64,000 nt of DNA from Pseudomonas sp. ANT_H12B (GCF_008369325.1 NZ_VOBI01000010.1:1-64000); one strand, 5' to 3'. Counted from the first letter of the stretch, positions 10,361 to 20,096 are shown. The notes: a model not told the origin generated them from the sequence alone. Made by a program: numbers and translations.

Positions 10361-10478
10361 GGCGGCGGATTATACGCACTTTATTCATACTCAACAGGAG
10401 CCCTCCGAGGTTTGCGTCAGGCGGACTTGCGGCCATAATGGCGGCCGTGAATTTTCCCCAGTCTCTGAAGGATCGCCT

Positions 10479-12035
10479 GTGAGCCAGTCCCTGATCGCCG
10501 CCCTGCAAAACCCGGCCCTCTACCCGCATCCCGTAGACGGGTTCCAGGTCATCGAAACCCATATCTCCTGGGTGATCCTCACCGGTCCCTTTGCTTATAA
10601 AGTGAAGAAACCTGTGAACTTCGGCTTCCTGGACTTCACCAACCTCGACGCTCGCGAACATTTCTGCGGCGAAGAGCTGCGTTTGAACCAGCGCCTGACC
10701 CAGGATTTGTATCTCGAAGTGTTACCGATCACCGGCAGCGCCGAAGCCCCACAACTGGCTGGCGATGGTCCGGTCATCGATTACGCGCTGAAAATGCGTC
10801 AATTCCCACAGGGCGGGTTACTCAGCACCCTACAAGCCAACGGCGAATTGACCACTGCGCACATCGACGAGATGGCCGCACAAATCGCTCAGTTTCACCT
10901 CTCCGCGCCAAAAGTACCTGCCGAACATGAAGCCGGCACCCCCGACAGCGTGATGGCGCCGGTACGCCAGAACTTCGAACAGATCCGCCCGTTCCTCAAC
11001 GACAAGGCTGACCTGCTGCAACTCGACGCTCTGCAAGCCTGGGCCGAAAGCAGCTTCGAACGCCTCAAGCCGCTATTCACCCAGCGCAAGGCCGATGGCT
11101 TCATCCGCGAATGCCACGGCGACATTCACCTGGGCAACGCCACCGTGATCGACGGCAAGGTCGTGATCTTCGACTGCATCGAGTTCAACGAACCGTTCCG
11201 CTTTACCGACGTTTATGCCGACACCGGTTTCCTGGCCATGGACCTTGAAGACCGCGGCCTGAAAAGCCTGGCGCGCCGCTTCATCAGCCAGTACCTGGAA
11301 CTGACCGGCGATTACCAGGGCCTTGAGTTGCTGAACTTCTATAAAGCCTATCGCGCACTGGTTCGCGCCAAGGTCAGCCTGTTCAGCATGCCGGCCGCGG
11401 CCGACCCGGTACAACGCGCCACCACCCTGCGCCAGTACCGCAATTACGCCAACCTGGCGGAAAGCTACAGCACCATTCCTTCGCGCTTCATGGCAATCAC
11501 CCACGGTGTTTCCGCCGTCGGCAAGAGCCGCGTCGCCATGCGCCTGGTGGAAGCGTTGGGCGCGATTCGCCTGCGTTCCGATGTGGAACGCAAACGTCTG
11601 TTCGGCGAACAAACCGTGCCAAACGATCCTCAGGCCGGCATCTATAGCGCAGACGCCAGCGCCGCCACATACACCCGCCTGCACGAAATTGCCGGCGTGA
11701 TACTGCATGCTGGTTTCCCGGTGGTGGTCGACGCGACTTACCTCAAACGCGACCAGCGTGACGGCGCGGCGAAAATCGCCGAAGCCACCGGCGCGCCGTT
11801 CCTGATACTCGATTGCAATGCACCGCAAGCGGTGATCGAAAGCTGGCTGGCCCTGCGACAGGCAGACAAGAAGGACCCGTCCGATGCCAACCTGGCCGTT
11901 ATCGAAACCCAGCAAGCCACTCGTGAGGCCTTGACGCCAGCAGAAATTCTTTGCAGCAAACGCGTTCAGACCAACGAAAGCGGAACCCTCGACACAGTCG
12001 TTGCACAGATTCGTCAGCGCCTGCCGGGTCTGTAA
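10479..12035 (+). CDS. Aminoglycoside-phosphotransferase-like/P-loop ATPase two-domain protein
   Basis: A 518-residue protein with two nucleotide-handling halves. The N-terminal part resembles APH/choline-kinase-like phosphotransferases (HGDIHLGN catalytic loop, then VVIFDCIEFN). The C-terminal part is an AAA_33-type P-loop domain (GVSAVGKSR Walker A near residue 345, then LRSDVERKRLFG). The substrate is unknown. I start it at GTG 10479, which has an AAGGA site. A frame 40 codons longer would overlap mrcB and has no family character. The arrangement is widespread in proteobacteria but uncharacterised, so resistance should not be inferred. Confidence 0.85.
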   Translation: MSQSLIAALQNPALYPHPVDGFQVIETHISWVILTGPFAYKVKKPVNFGFLDFTNLDAREHFCGEELRLNQRLTQDLYLEVLPITGSAEAPQLAGDGPVIDYALKMRQFPQGGLLSTLQANGELTTAHIDEMAAQIAQFHLSAPKVPAEHEAGTPDSVMAPVRQNFEQIRPFLNDKADLLQLDALQAWAESSFERLKPLFTQRKADGFIRECHGDIHLGNATVIDGKVVIFDCIEFNEPFRFTDVYADTGFLAMDLEDRGLKSLARRFISQYLELTGDYQGLELLNFYKAYRALVRAKVSLFSMPAAADPVQRATTLRQYRNYANLAESYSTIPSRFMAITHGVSAVGKSRVAMRLVEALGAIRLRSDVERKRLFGEQTVPNDPQAGIYSADASAATYTRLHEIAGVILHAGFPVVVDATYLKRDQRDGAAKIAEATGAPFLILDCNAPQAVIESWLALRQADKKDPSDANLAVIETQQATREALTPAEILCSKRVQTNESGTLDTVVAQIRQRLPGL

Positions 12036-12039
12036 GAAA

Positions 12040-12094
12040 CTATTTCAGCCGTGAAGCCTTCGCCGGCTTCACGGCTACCAAATAGTGGCACTAT
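12040..12094 (+). terminator. Large hairpin after the APH/ATPase gene
   Basis: A 12-bp perfect stem (AGCCGTGAAGCC with its complement) with a TTCGC loop is extended by a second set of pairing arms, CTATTT/AAATAG. There is no T-run, so if it terminates it does so weakly or as a bidirectional structure. Confidence 0.5.
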
Positions 12095-12126
12095 ACTGGC
12101 GTCATAAAACCAACAGGTGATGTGAC

Positions 12127-12471
12127 ATGAGCCAGCCCAAACTTCTCGACACCCCGCTTTTTGCCTTGCTGCACAAAGACGACATCACAGGTTTCAACAA
12201 CGAGCGCCCCAAAGACGGACCTATCGACATGGTCGGTGGCGATTTCCGCGGTTTGGACCTGCGTGAGTTGAATGCCGACGGCGTCGACTTTACCAATGCC
12301 TATTTCCGCTCAGCCGATTTGCGCGGCATCGACTTTCGCAACTCATCCCTGGAAGGCGCAAGCCTGGCTCACGCGCAGATCTCCGGCGCCTACTTTCCGC
12401 CAGAGCTGAGTGCTGACGAGATCCTGATGTCGATGAATTTCGGTACACGCCTGCGTTATCGCACCCGCTAA
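12127..12471 (+). CDS. Pentapeptide-repeat protein
   Basis: A 114-residue protein with about eight degenerate A(D/N)LXX repeats between residues 39 and 85 (for example DFRGLDLREL, DFTNAYFRSADLRGIDF). These fold as a right-handed quadrilateral beta-helix. The set is too short for a clear Qnr-like gyrase mimic. It has a good ribosome site and stands alone. Its function is unknown. Confidence 0.85.
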   Translation: MSQPKLLDTPLFALLHKDDITGFNNERPKDGPIDMVGGDFRGLDLRELNADGVDFTNAYFRSADLRGIDFRNSSLEGASLAHAQISGAYFPPELSADEILMSMNFGTRLRYRTR

Positions 12472-12716
12472 AAGCGACCTTTGACTGACAAGTTCGGCGC
12501 CCCCGCCTTGCGCTGGACTCTGGGCAAATTCTGCCTGAAAACCTGATTCCACTGCCCTCTCTTCCTACCGTGCTTGCGGACTTTTACGCAGCTTCGGGGT
12601 CTGGCCTCTTAGAAGCATTTGCGTCGAAACCGACCAAACAATCACGCTTTTCCTACTGATGGCTACACTCCTGAGAAGCTCGTCCACGCACCGTTCGGCC
12701 GTCGCAAGGAGGCTTG

Positions 12717-12989
12717 ATGAATGATGAACTGCAACACCTGAAGAATCTTGGCAAGACGTCAGCGCAGTGGCTGCATGCCGTGGGCATCCACAGTGCCTCG
12801 GACTTGCGTCGCCTGGGGGCGGTGGATGCATATCGGGCCGTGCGCACGCGCGGGTTTCGAGCGTCCAAGGTGTTGTTGTATGCGATCGAAGGTGCCCTGA
12901 TGGATGTGCACTGGAACGACATTCCCGCCGAGCGCAAGGAAGCCTTGAATAAACAGCTGGAAGCTATCTCGTCACGCCACAAGAATTGA
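12717..12989 (+). CDS. TfoX C-terminal-domain protein
   Basis: A 90-residue helical protein equal to the C-terminal domain of the Sxy/TfoX competence regulators (LKNLGKTSAQWLHAVGI, then LRRLGAVDAYRAVR and LLYAIEGALMDVHW). The N-terminal TfoX domain is absent. Stand-alone C-terminal forms are common in Pseudomonas and their role is not known. An AAGGAGG ribosome site ends four bases before the ATG. Confidence 0.85.
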   Translation: MNDELQHLKNLGKTSAQWLHAVGIHSASDLRRLGAVDAYRAVRTRGFRASKVLLYAIEGALMDVHWNDIPAERKEALNKQLEAISSRHKN

Positions 12990-13089
12990 ACGGGCACAGG
13001 GGCTCTGTGCCAATACAGGCTGAAGCCCAATGAGTACAAGGGTTTCGACCAAGCAAACGACGTATTTCAAATAAATGAGAAATCAGCGG

Positions 13090-13117
13090 TTGACTTGGTA
13101 ATGAGAATCGCTATGAT
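13090..13117 (+). promoter_or_regulatory. PrrF promoter with overlapping Fur box
   Basis: A TTGACT -35 (13090-13095) and TATGAT -10 (13112-13117) are 16 bp apart. A Fur-box-like sequence (13097-13115) matches 14 of 19 positions of the GATAATGATAATCATTATC consensus and covers the spacer and -10. Iron-loaded Fur would block transcription here. Confidence 0.85.
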
Positions 13118-13123
13118 TATCAC

Positions 13124-13235
13124 AACTGGTCGCGAGACTGGTCGATATTTTGAAAGCCCTTGGTTCGGACTCTCAGATATCTCCTCATCAGGCTAATCAC
13201 GGTTATTTGACCCGGCTCTTGCCGGGTCTTTTTTT
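13124..13235 (+). ncRNA. prrF: PrrF iron-responsive small RNA
   Basis: The RNA starts near AACTGGTCGCGAGAC and contains the PrrF core CTCCTCATCAGGCTAATCAC (13180-13199), which pairs with mRNAs of iron-using proteins. It ends at a rho-independent terminator (GACCCGGC/GCCGGGTC, then seven T). The length of about 112 nt matches known PrrF RNAs. It lies tail-to-tail with the ChaN/PhuW gene, as in P. aeruginosa where prrF1-prrF2 sit beside phuW. Only one copy is present here, as expected for non-aeruginosa pseudomonads in which the two copies are dispersed. Confidence 0.92.
13209..13235 (+). terminator. PrrF terminator
   Basis: An 8-bp perfect stem GACCCGGC/GCCGGGTC with a TCTT loop is followed by seven T. 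Confidence 0.92.
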
Positions 13236-13260
13236 GCCTGTGGAAAAGTCGTCGGTCTGT

Positions 13261-14124
13261 TTATCCATCTGCCTGTTTGCCGAACTGTTTGCGCATCTGC
13301 GCGCAGTAATCCGGTGCAGGTGTGGCAGGCGTATACCAGACGTAATCGGCCATCGCTGCCGTGACCTCGCCGCCCTGCTGCGCCAACATCAACACCATTG
13401 GCGCGCCGGGCTCTCCAAGATCGAGCACATGGATCGGTACCCCGACATCCTTGCGTGCGTGGTAACCACCGGCAAACAGCAATGAAGGGGTCGGTGCCGC
13501 CAGCAACCGCTCGGCCATCCGCCGGTCTCGTTGCTGCTGGACTGCCAGCATCGCCGGCATTTGCGATGTGGGCAGCAGACCACAGTGAGAGTCATTGATT
13601 TGCTCCAGCAACTCGTCCTTGACTGAAGCTGCATTGGTGCGAGTACCGCTCAATGTCGGCGGATTAGCGTAGAACGTACGGACTTCAAGCGTGTCCAGAT
13701 TGGCCGCCAGCAACGGGGACGGTTCGGCCAGGGCGAAACGCATGATCGGCCCGTACAGGTTCCAGTCCCAGCCAGACTGCCAGGCCAATGCACCGGGCAA
13801 ATCCGCGGGTGGCGTCGAGGCCTTGCGAACGTCGTCGACGCGCACTTGTTGATCCGGCGTGAGCATTTCCAGTAGCAGGCTGCCTTGAGGCCGACGCTCC
13901 CCCAGCGACTGCAACAACCACAGTTGCAGTTCATGGTGATCGTGATTGTCATGCTGCTCACCCACGATCAGCCGCGAGGGTTTGGCCAATCGCACAATCA
14001 GCTCCTGCGCCGTCAGGGTCTGACCGCTGCGCAAGTCCCGAATCTCGCCGGTGATCGGGGGCGGCGCCGCAACATGCTGGCAGGCACTCAGCAACAGCAA
14101 GGCCAGAAGGAAAATCCCACGCAT
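13261..14124 (-). CDS. ChaN-family heme-binding lipoprotein (PhuW-like)
   Basis: A 287-residue lipoprotein (lipobox LLSAC, Cys15) of the ChaN/haem-binding uptake family. The characteristic N-terminal block is LIVGEQHDNHDHHELQLWLL, a His-rich strand seen throughout the family, and a later segment VLLFAGGYHARKDVGVP-like (LLFAGGYHARKDVG) is conserved. ChaN of Campylobacter binds cofacial hemes. Placed directly after hmuV on the same strand, it corresponds to P. aeruginosa phuW and belongs to the heme-uptake operon. It converges on PrrF. Confidence 0.88.
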   Translation of the reverse strand: MRGIFLLALLLLSACQHVAAPPPITGEIRDLRSGQTLTAQELIVRLAKPSRLIVGEQHDNHDHHELQLWLLQSLGERRPQGSLLLEMLTPDQQVRVDDVRKASTPPADLPGALAWQSGWDWNLYGPIMRFALAEPSPLLAANLDTLEVRTFYANPPTLSGTRTNAASVKDELLEQINDSHCGLLPTSQMPAMLAVQQQRDRRMAERLLAAPTPSLLFAGGYHARKDVGVPIHVLDLGEPGAPMVLMLAQQGGEVTAAMADYVWYTPATPAPDYCAQMRKQFGKQADG

Positions 14125-14145
14125 ACGCTCATCCCTATAGAAAAC

Positions 14146-14913
14146 TCAGCGGGCGATGATCAGCGGATGCCCACGCTCCGGGTGCTGCTGCACCAACACT
14201 TCGAGCCCGAACACCGCCTTGAGCGGTTCCGGGCGCAACACCTGTTCGGGGGTATCGAGCGCCACGGGGCGCCCGCCTTCGAGCAGTAACAGGCGATCAC
14301 AATAGCGCGCCGCCAGGTTCAGATCATGCAAGATCACCAACACCGCTGCGCCGCGATTCGCAAATTCGCGCACCGCTTGCAAGGTGGTGTGTTGGTGCAG
14401 CGGGTCAAGCATCGAAGTCGGTTCGTCGAGCAACAGCGTTTGCCCCGCTTTACCCGGCCACAGTTGCGCCAGCACCCGCGCCAGATGTACCCGCTGACGT
14501 TCGCCGCCAGACAACGCCAGATAGCTGCGGCCACTCAAATGTCCGGCATCGGCAGCGTGCAATGCGGCAGAGACGATTTCATCATCCCGGACCCGGCCGC
14601 TCTGATGCGGCAAGCGGCCCATGCCGACCACTTCTTCGACACGAAAGGCAAAATCCAGGGTCGACACCTGCGGCAATACCGCCAAACGCTGTGCTCGTAG
14701 CGCTCCGGCCCAATGACTCAATGGGCGCTCGTCGAGCCAGACACTCCCTTGATCGGCCTGCAATTCGCCGCACAAGGCGCCGAGCAAAGTGCTTTTACCG
14801 GCACCATTAGGTCCCAGCACGCCGAGAACTTCGCCCGGTTTGAGCTCAAGCGTGATGTCGGTCAGGACAATCTTTCGGCCTCGACGGATTTGCAGATTTT
14901 GCGTTCGCAACAT
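14146..14913 (-). CDS. hmuV: Heme ABC transporter ATP-binding protein
   Basis: The ATPase (255 aa) powers heme import across the inner membrane. Walker A ([10 protein letters not shown]), the ABC signature (LSGGERQRV), Walker B ([11 protein letters not shown]) and the switch histidine (VILHDLNLA) are all present. The ATG overlaps the hmuU stop by one base. It is the third gene of the hmuTUV-ChaN operon. Confidence 0.95.
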   Translation of the reverse strand: MLRTQNLQIRRGRKIVLTDITLELKPGEVLGVLGPNGAGKSTLLGALCGELQADQGSVWLDERPLSHWAGALRAQRLAVLPQVSTLDFAFRVEEVVGMGRLPHQSGRVRDDEIVSAALHAADAGHLSGRSYLALSGGERQRVHLARVLAQLWPGKAGQTLLLDEPTSMLDPLHQHTTLQAVREFANRGAAVLVILHDLNLAARYCDRLLLLEGGRPVALDTPEQVLRPEPLKAVFGLEVLVQQHPERGHPLIIAR

Positions 14914-15950
14914 CAGGCACGCCCTCTGAGCAGTAAATACAGAAAGAACGGCGCACCGATGAAAGCCGTGACGATCCCGATGGGCAACTCGGCCGGCGCC
15001 AGGGCCAATCGCGCCACCAGATCGGCGAACAACAACAGACTGGCACCCGCCAGCACCGAAGCCGGCAACAACACCCGATGATCAGGACCGGCCAACAGGC
15101 GCACCAGATGCGGCACCACCAGACCGACAAACCCGATCATCCCTGCAGCTGCCACTGCCGCGCCGACACCCAGTGCCGTGCAGAACACCAGTTCACGCTT
15201 GAGGGCTTCGACATTGATGCCCAAGTGACCGGCCTCCGACTCCCCAAGCAACAACGCATTCAAGGCCGTGGCCCGACGCGGCAACCACAGCGCCACGCCA
15301 ACAGTGATCAGCAGCAACGGCCAGAGCCGCGAATAGCTGGCGCCATTGAGGCTGCCCAGGTTCCAGAACGTCAGCGTGCGCAGCGTCGCGTCATCCGCCA
15401 TATAGGTGAACAGGCCCACTGCGGAGCCGGCCAGCGCAGTCAAGGCGATACCAGCCAACAGCATGGTTGCGACGTTGGTCTGCCCATTACGCCGGCCCAG
15501 TCGATACACCAACGCCGTCACACCGAGCCCGCCGAGAAATGCGCACAGCGATAACAAATACGGCCCGAAGGCTTCAGGCAGGCCGCCGAAAACAGAACCA
15601 CCGACAATCGCGATCGCCGCACCCAACGCCGCGCCGCTGGACACGCCCACCAGCCCGGGATCCGCCAGGGGATTACGAAACAACCCCTGCATTGCTACGC
15701 CGGACAGTGCCAACACCCCTCCCACGGCCAAACCCAACAAGGTTCGCGGCAAACGAATCTGCCCGAGGATCAGCTCGGCCTGCTCCAGCCCGTCAGGCGC
15801 GATCGGTACACCCACTAGCCGCAGGGCTGCACGCAAGGTGTCGAACAACGGCAAGCTCACCGGCCCAAGCGCCAACGACAGCCAGATGGCCAACACACAC
15901 AGCAGGATCAGACCAATGAACAAAGCACGGGGTTTAACCAGGATGGTCAT
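14913..15950 (-). CDS. hmuU: Heme ABC transporter permease
   Basis: This FecCD/BtuC-family permease (345 aa) has about ten hydrophobic segments and the typical motifs [24 protein letters not shown] and [15 protein letters not shown]. It overlaps hmuT by four bases. It forms the membrane channel of the heme importer. Confidence 0.95.
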   Translation of the reverse strand: MTILVKPRALFIGLILLCVLAIWLSLALGPVSLPLFDTLRAALRLVGVPIAPDGLEQAELILGQIRLPRTLLGLAVGGVLALSGVAMQGLFRNPLADPGLVGVSSGAALGAAIAIVGGSVFGGLPEAFGPYLLSLCAFLGGLGVTALVYRLGRRNGQTNVATMLLAGIALTALAGSAVGLFTYMADDATLRTLTFWNLGSLNGASYSRLWPLLLITVGVALWLPRRATALNALLLGESEAGHLGINVEALKRELVFCTALGVGAAVAAAGMIGFVGLVVPHLVRLLAGPDHRVLLPASVLAGASLLLFADLVARLALAPAELPIGIVTAFIGAPFFLYLLLRGRA

Positions 15951-16819
15951 TGGCCGGCCGAACCGGGGTAAAAGGCGTCAGACAGTTTTTTCAACGCAGC
16001 GGGTAGCCGCGGCCCCAACCCCCCGACCAACAACGTCGGATCAAGCTCCATGACTCGCCCGTCCTTGGCCGCGCGTGTCGAGGACAGGATCGGGTTCTCC
16101 TTGAACAACGCCGCACGTGCCGCATCACCGGTCAGTGCACGATCGGCAAACACCAGCACCTCAGGATCCAGACTGATCAGGGATTCGACAGAAAACGGTT
16201 TATAGCCGGTATGCGTGGCCAGATTGTGCCCACCGGCCTGTTGCAGCAACCAATCAGCGGCGGTGTCCTTGCCGGCGATGAGCGGTTTGCCGCCCGCGTG
16301 GCCAAGCAACAACAGCACGCCCGGCGATTTTTGCGTCAGTTGTGCCTGAGTGACCCGAACCCGTTCATGATCAAGCATCTGTTGATAACTCTCGAACAAC
16401 CGCGCCGACCGGTCTTCAGCGCCGAGCAACAAGCCCAGATGCTTCAAGTTGTCCTGCAAGGTCATCAGATCCGGCCTAGCCGAAAACAGTTCGATTTGCA
16501 CGCCGGCACTGCGAATCTGCGACAGCACCGGCGGCGGTCCCATTTCTTCGGTGCCGATCAAAATCTGCGGGCGTAAGCTCATGATTCCCTCCCCCGACAG
16601 TTGCCGCTGATACCCGATTCTTGGCAGCGTCTTGAGGGAGTCAGGATACTGACTGGTGGTATCGACACCGACCAGTTTTGACGCTCCGCCCAGCGCGATG
16701 ACCCACTCCGTCAGCGCTCCACCGGCACTGACCCAACGTTGTGGCAACTCGGCCGCTGCGGCGTGGTGGCTGATGAGGAGTCCGACACAGAGCGCAGCAA
16801 CGCGGGTACTCAGGCGCAT
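15947..16819 (-). CDS. hmuT: Periplasmic heme-binding protein
   Basis: The solute-binding subunit (290 aa) of the heme importer. It has a signal peptide (MRLSTRVAALCVGLLISHHAAAAE) and the two-lobed periplasmic-binding architecture (WVSAGGALTEWVIALG; GIGYQRQLSGEGIMSLRPQ-like strand, seen as RIGYQRQLSGEG). The conserved Tyr in that strand is the usual heme ligand. It is the first gene of hmuTUV. No PhuR receptor or PhuS-type cytoplasmic protein lies upstream, unlike PAO1. Confidence 0.93.
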   Translation of the reverse strand: MRLSTRVAALCVGLLISHHAAAAELPQRWVSAGGALTEWVIALGGASKLVGVDTTSQYPDSLKTLPRIGYQRQLSGEGIMSLRPQILIGTEEMGPPPVLSQIRSAGVQIELFSARPDLMTLQDNLKHLGLLLGAEDRSARLFESYQQMLDHERVRVTQAQLTQKSPGVLLLLGHAGGKPLIAGKDTAADWLLQQAGGHNLATHTGYKPFSVESLISLDPEVLVFADRALTGDAARAALFKENPILSSTRAAKDGRVMELDPTLLVGGLGPRLPAALKKLSDAFYPGSAGQ

Positions 16820-16914
16820 AAACAGCTTCCTTTAAGGGTTTTCCCGGGCATTGAAATGACAGGCCACGTATCCTTGTCGCCTGGCATCTGAAGCGAAGGG
16901 CAAGGCAGCCATTT

Positions 16915-16933
16915 GATAATTGTTTGCATTTGA
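16915..16933 (-). promoter_or_regulatory. Candidate Fur box before hmuT
   Basis: GATAATTGTTTGCATTTGA matches about 11 of 19 positions of the Fur consensus, including the GATAAT and CATT halves. It lies about 95 bp upstream of hmuT and about 50 bp from the divergent Rieske gene. Iron control of the heme operon is expected. Confidence 0.55.
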
Positions 16934-16984
16934 ACGTCAAGCTCGGACATATCCAGTCACGAGCCGCGGAACTTGAGGATAGAC

Positions 16985-17302
16985 ATGAAGTTTCTTTGTG
17001 CTGGCGTTGAGCTGGCCGATGCCAGCAGCCGGGGTTTCGACATTGACGGCCAGAAGCTATTTGCCGTGCGCCGGGGCGGTCAGGTCTACGTCTACATCAA
17101 TCGCTGTCCGCACCGTGGTGTCGGGCTGGAATGGAAGCCGGACCAGTTTCTCGACCCCAGCAACAGTCTGATCCAGTGCGCGACCCACGGCGCCCTGTTT
17201 CTGATCGAGGACGGCGAATGCGTCGCCGGTCCTTGCGCCGGACAATCCCTGACCTGCGTCCCCTGCCGCGAAGACGAGCAAGGGATCTGGATCACCCTCT
17301 AA
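16985..17302 (+). CDS. Rieske [2Fe-2S] ferredoxin-like protein
   Basis: A 105-residue small Rieske protein. The two cluster motifs are CPHRG (C-x-H) and CATHG (C-x2-H), separated by 17 residues. No signal peptide is visible, so it is cytoplasmic. The start is ATG 16985 with a GAGGA ribosome site. It is divergent from hmuT and ends inside the 3' end of the convergent sfsA gene (4-bp overlap). Its electron partner is unknown. Confidence 0.9.
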   Translation: MKFLCAGVELADASSRGFDIDGQKLFAVRRGGQVYVYINRCPHRGVGLEWKPDQFLDPSNSLIQCATHGALFLIEDGECVAGPCAGQSLTCVPCREDEQGIWITL

Positions 17303-18012
17303 CCTTGGAGCAACACCTCCAGACGCCGATCGACCACCATTTCTTCGTGGCTCAACCGCACGCCATAAGCCAACACTTCGACTCCGCACGCCACCGCTTC
17401 ACGCAAGGCGTCGGCGTAGGCCGAATCGATTTCTTTTGCAGGACGCACGGCGTCGATGCCAGTGAGATTTACGCAATACAGCTGCACCGCGCGAATCCCG
17501 TCCCGGGCCAAATGGGCCAATTCGCGCAGATGCTTGGCTCCGCGCTGGGTCACCGCATCGGGAAATGCCGCGACCATTGAGCCGTCGAAGCCCAAGGTGA
17601 CGCTTTTGACTTCTACATAGGCCGGCCCGCTCGGGTAGTCGAGACGGAAATCGATGCGACTGCTTTCCTGTCCGTAGGCTACTTCGCGTTTCAGCTCGGT
17701 AAAACCGTTCAGTTCGGTGATGACTCCGGCCCGCAGTGCCTCTTCGATCAAACCGTTGGCGCGTCCGGTATTCACACAAAACAAGCGACCCTGCGGGGTT
17801 TCGCCGATTTCCCAAGTGCCGGGTAACTTACGCTTGGGGTCATTGGAGCGACTGAACCAGACCTGCCCGCCCTCGACCTGACAATTGAGCATCGAGCCGG
17901 TGTTCGGACAGTGAATGGTCAGTAACTCGCCGCTAACGGTTTCGATATCGGCGAGAAAACGCTTGTAACGACGAATCAGGCGACCTTCTTCAAGCGCAGG
18001 ATGAAAGCGCAT
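17299..18012 (-). CDS. sfsA: DNA/RNA nuclease SfsA (sugar fermentation stimulation protein A)
   Basis: A 237-residue SfsA-family protein. It has the conserved N-terminal block ([22 protein letters not shown], shown as HCPNTGSM), the RIDFRLDYP nuclease-like strand and YVEVKSVTL, a D...EVK signature of the PD-(D/E)xK fold. SfsA in E. coli is reported as a nucleic-acid-binding or nuclease protein that affects maltose gene expression. Its start overlaps the aminotransferase stop by one base, so the two genes are coupled. Confidence 0.93.
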   Translation of the reverse strand: MRFHPALEEGRLIRRYKRFLADIETVSGELLTIHCPNTGSMLNCQVEGGQVWFSRSNDPKRKLPGTWEIGETPQGRLFCVNTGRANGLIEEALRAGVITELNGFTELKREVAYGQESSRIDFRLDYPSGPAYVEVKSVTLGFDGSMVAAFPDAVTQRGAKHLRELAHLARDGIRAVQLYCVNLTGIDAVRPAKEIDSAYADALREAVACGVEVLAYGVRLSHEEMVVDRRLEVLLQG

Positions 18013-19184
18013 CAGCCTTGCCAGCTCTTCAATCCGCGAGCGATACGTTCCACCGCTTCCTGCAATCGCGGCAGGCTTTGGGTGTAGGCAAACCGTACGT
18101 GATGCCCGGCCTGATAACGCCCAAAGTCCAGACCCGGCGTGATCGCAACGTGTTCGGTTTCTAGAAAATGCCGACAGAACGCGAAGGCATCGCCGCCGAA
18201 CTGGCTGATATCGGCGTACAAATAGAACGCCCCTTCCGGTTCCACGGCGATGCCGAAACCGAGTTCGCGCAAGGCTGGCAACAAGAAATCCCGACGACGG
18301 CCAAATTCGGCGCGACGCTCTTCGAGAATGCGCAGGGTCTCGGGTTGGAAGCAGGCCAATGCGGCGTGCTGGGCCATGCTCGGGGCGCTGATGTAGAGGT
18401 TTTGGGCGAGTTTTTCCAGCTCACCGACTGCCGCTTCCGGCGCCACCAGCCAACCGAGGCGCCAACCGGTCATGCCGAAATACTTGGAAAAACTATTCAG
18501 AACAAAGGCGCTGTCATCAACCTCCAGCACGCTCGCGGCATCGGTACCGTAAGTCAGCCCGTGATAGATCTCGTCCACCACCAGATGGCCGTGACGCTCC
18601 TTGATGGCGGCAGACAGGCCCGCCAGCTCATCACGGGTCAGGATTGTCCCGGTCGGGTTGGCCGGCGATGCCACGAGGGCGCCGACGCTGTCGTGATCCC
18701 AGTAACGGGCCACCAGGTCCGGGGTCAACTGATAGCGCACGTCCGGACCGACAGGAACAAGCTGCGCCGCGCCTTCGACCAGCCGCAGGAAATGCCGGTT
18801 GCACGGGTAGCCCGGGTCCGCCAGCAGCCAGTGTTTGCCCGGGTCTACCAGCAAGGCGCTGGCCAGCAGCAGCGCACCGGAACCGCCTGGAGTGATGAGG
18901 ATGCGTTGCGGATCGATGCTCAACCCGTAGCGCTGCTGATAAAAGCCTGAAATGGCCTCACGCAACTCGGGAATGCCGCGCGCGGCGGTGTAACGGGTCT
19001 TCCCCGCCGTCAGTGCAGCCTGACCGGCCTGAATGATCGGCTCGGCGGTGGTGAAGTCCGGCTCGCCGATTTCCAGGTGGATCACGTCGTGGCCAGCGGC
19101 TTGCAATTCATTGGCCCGCGCCAGCAGCGCCATGACATGGAACGGTTCGATCGCGCGACTGCGCGCACTGTAGGGCTGGGCCAT
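18012..19184 (-). CDS. Class I pyridoxal-phosphate aminotransferase
   Basis: A 390-residue fold-type I aminotransferase. The PLP-lysine motif is [16 protein letters not shown], with other conserved parts [17 protein letters not shown] and VDEIYHGL. It is close to AspC/alanine-type transaminases, but the substrate cannot be fixed from sequence. It is transcribed with sfsA, an arrangement conserved in Pseudomonas beside dksA. Confidence 0.93.
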   Translation of the reverse strand: MAQPYSARSRAIEPFHVMALLARANELQAAGHDVIHLEIGEPDFTTAEPIIQAGQAALTAGKTRYTAARGIPELREAISGFYQQRYGLSIDPQRILITPGGSGALLLASALLVDPGKHWLLADPGYPCNRHFLRLVEGAAQLVPVGPDVRYQLTPDLVARYWDHDSVGALVASPANPTGTILTRDELAGLSAAIKERHGHLVVDEIYHGLTYGTDAASVLEVDDSAFVLNSFSKYFGMTGWRLGWLVAPEAAVGELEKLAQNLYISAPSMAQHAALACFQPETLRILEERRAEFGRRRDFLLPALRELGFGIAVEPEGAFYLYADISQFGGDAFAFCRHFLETEHVAITPGLDFGRYQAGHHVRFAYTQSLPRLQEAVERIARGLKSWQG

Positions 19185-19517
19185 TAGCCTTCCTTCAACG
19201 GGGAAAAGAATCGATTCTACCCAAGCGCAGGAACGAGCGAGAACCTAAAGCGGTCAGAGGCGATATAACCCTGCTCGTAAACGACTCGAGCGTGTGCCCC
19301 AGGTTTGACTAAAATCAATATTTGATCAGGCCTCCAACGCCACCAGACAAGGCTTTGCAATAATTTGCAAGCACTGCGAGCCACTACCTCGACATCCGGG
19401 AGTAGCGCGGTCCGATTTGATCTGGTAAGTTCGCCCGCTTGCAGCCGCAGGGCCGGCAGGTGTCGGTGATGGAGCAATCCTGCGCAATGGATTACAAGAG
19501 TAGAGGCGGTCCATTTC
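19185..19517. other. Intergenic region between the aminotransferase gene and dksA
   Basis: About 330 bp without a supported gene. It must hold the divergent promoters. I see a TTTGACT (19303-19309) but no well-spaced -10 partner, and a GAGG-type ribosome site for dksA. No repeat or clear operator was found. Confidence 0.5.
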
Positions 19518-19958
19518 ATGCCCACCCAAGCAAAGCAGCAAAACCAGTCGATCAGCGGCTTCGAACCCTACAAAGAAGTAAAGGGCGAGGAGTACATGGG
19601 CAAGCCCATGCGCGCTCACTTCACCAAGATCCTGAACAAGTGGAAACAGGACTTGATGCAGGAAGTCGACCGTACGGTTGATCACATGAAAGACGAAGCG
19701 GCCAACTTCCCTGACCCGGCAGACCGTGCCAGCCAGGAAGAAGAATTCAGCCTCGAGCTGCGTGCCCGCGACCGCGAACGCAAGTTGATCAAAAAGATCG
19801 ACAAGACGCTGCAATTGATCGAAGACGAAGAATATGGCTGGTGCGAGTCCTGCGGCGTCGAAATTGGCGTCAAGCGACTGGAAGCCCGCCCTACCGCCGA
19901 TATGTGCGTTGACTGCAAGACCCTGGCGGAAATCAAGGAAAAGCAAGTCGGCAAGTAA
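19518..19958 (+). CDS. dksA: RNA polymerase-binding transcription factor DksA
   Basis: DksA (146 aa) works with ppGpp at RNA polymerase to inhibit rRNA promoters and activate amino acid promoters. The coiled-coil helices are visible, with the tip region containing the conserved acidic residues (DPADRASQEEE). The C-terminal zinc finger has four cysteines (CESCG...CVDC). It is the four-cysteine, zinc-dependent form rather than the cysteine-poor DksA2. A strong terminator follows. Confidence 0.97.
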   Translation: MPTQAKQQNQSISGFEPYKEVKGEEYMGKPMRAHFTKILNKWKQDLMQEVDRTVDHMKDEAANFPDPADRASQEEEFSLELRARDRERKLIKKIDKTLQLIEDEEYGWCESCGVEIGVKRLEARPTADMCVDCKTLAEIKEKQVGK

Positions 19959-19975
19959 TTTCGACTTGAACGAAC

Positions 19976-20003
19976 AACGGAGCGTGCGAACGCTCCGTTT
20001 TTG
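19976..20003 (+). terminator. dksA terminator
   Basis: A 10-bp perfect stem AACGGAGCGT/ACGCTCCGTT with a GCGA loop is followed by a T-rich tail. Confidence 0.92.
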
Positions 20004-20096
20004 TTTCTGATATTTGCTGATACCTGCCGAGACTTTGAGATCGCCATCGCGAGCAAGCCGTGCGCTTATCAGGCGCCAACAACGTAATATCAAGCC

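Noticed and set aside
8177..10438. A 753-codon open frame opposite mrcB, and similar ones opposite ilvI (4459-6105) and pgi (30918-32297)
   Set aside because: All are antisense shadows with His/Gly/Arg-rich composition and no family character.
10359..10478. N-terminal extension of the APH/ATPase protein overlapping mrcB
   Set aside because: The extension shows no family similarity and a better GTG start with an AAGGA site lies at 10479.
12472..12716. Possible small gene between the pentapeptide and TfoX-like genes
   Set aside because: No frame with a ribosome site or codon bias was found in this 245-bp gap.
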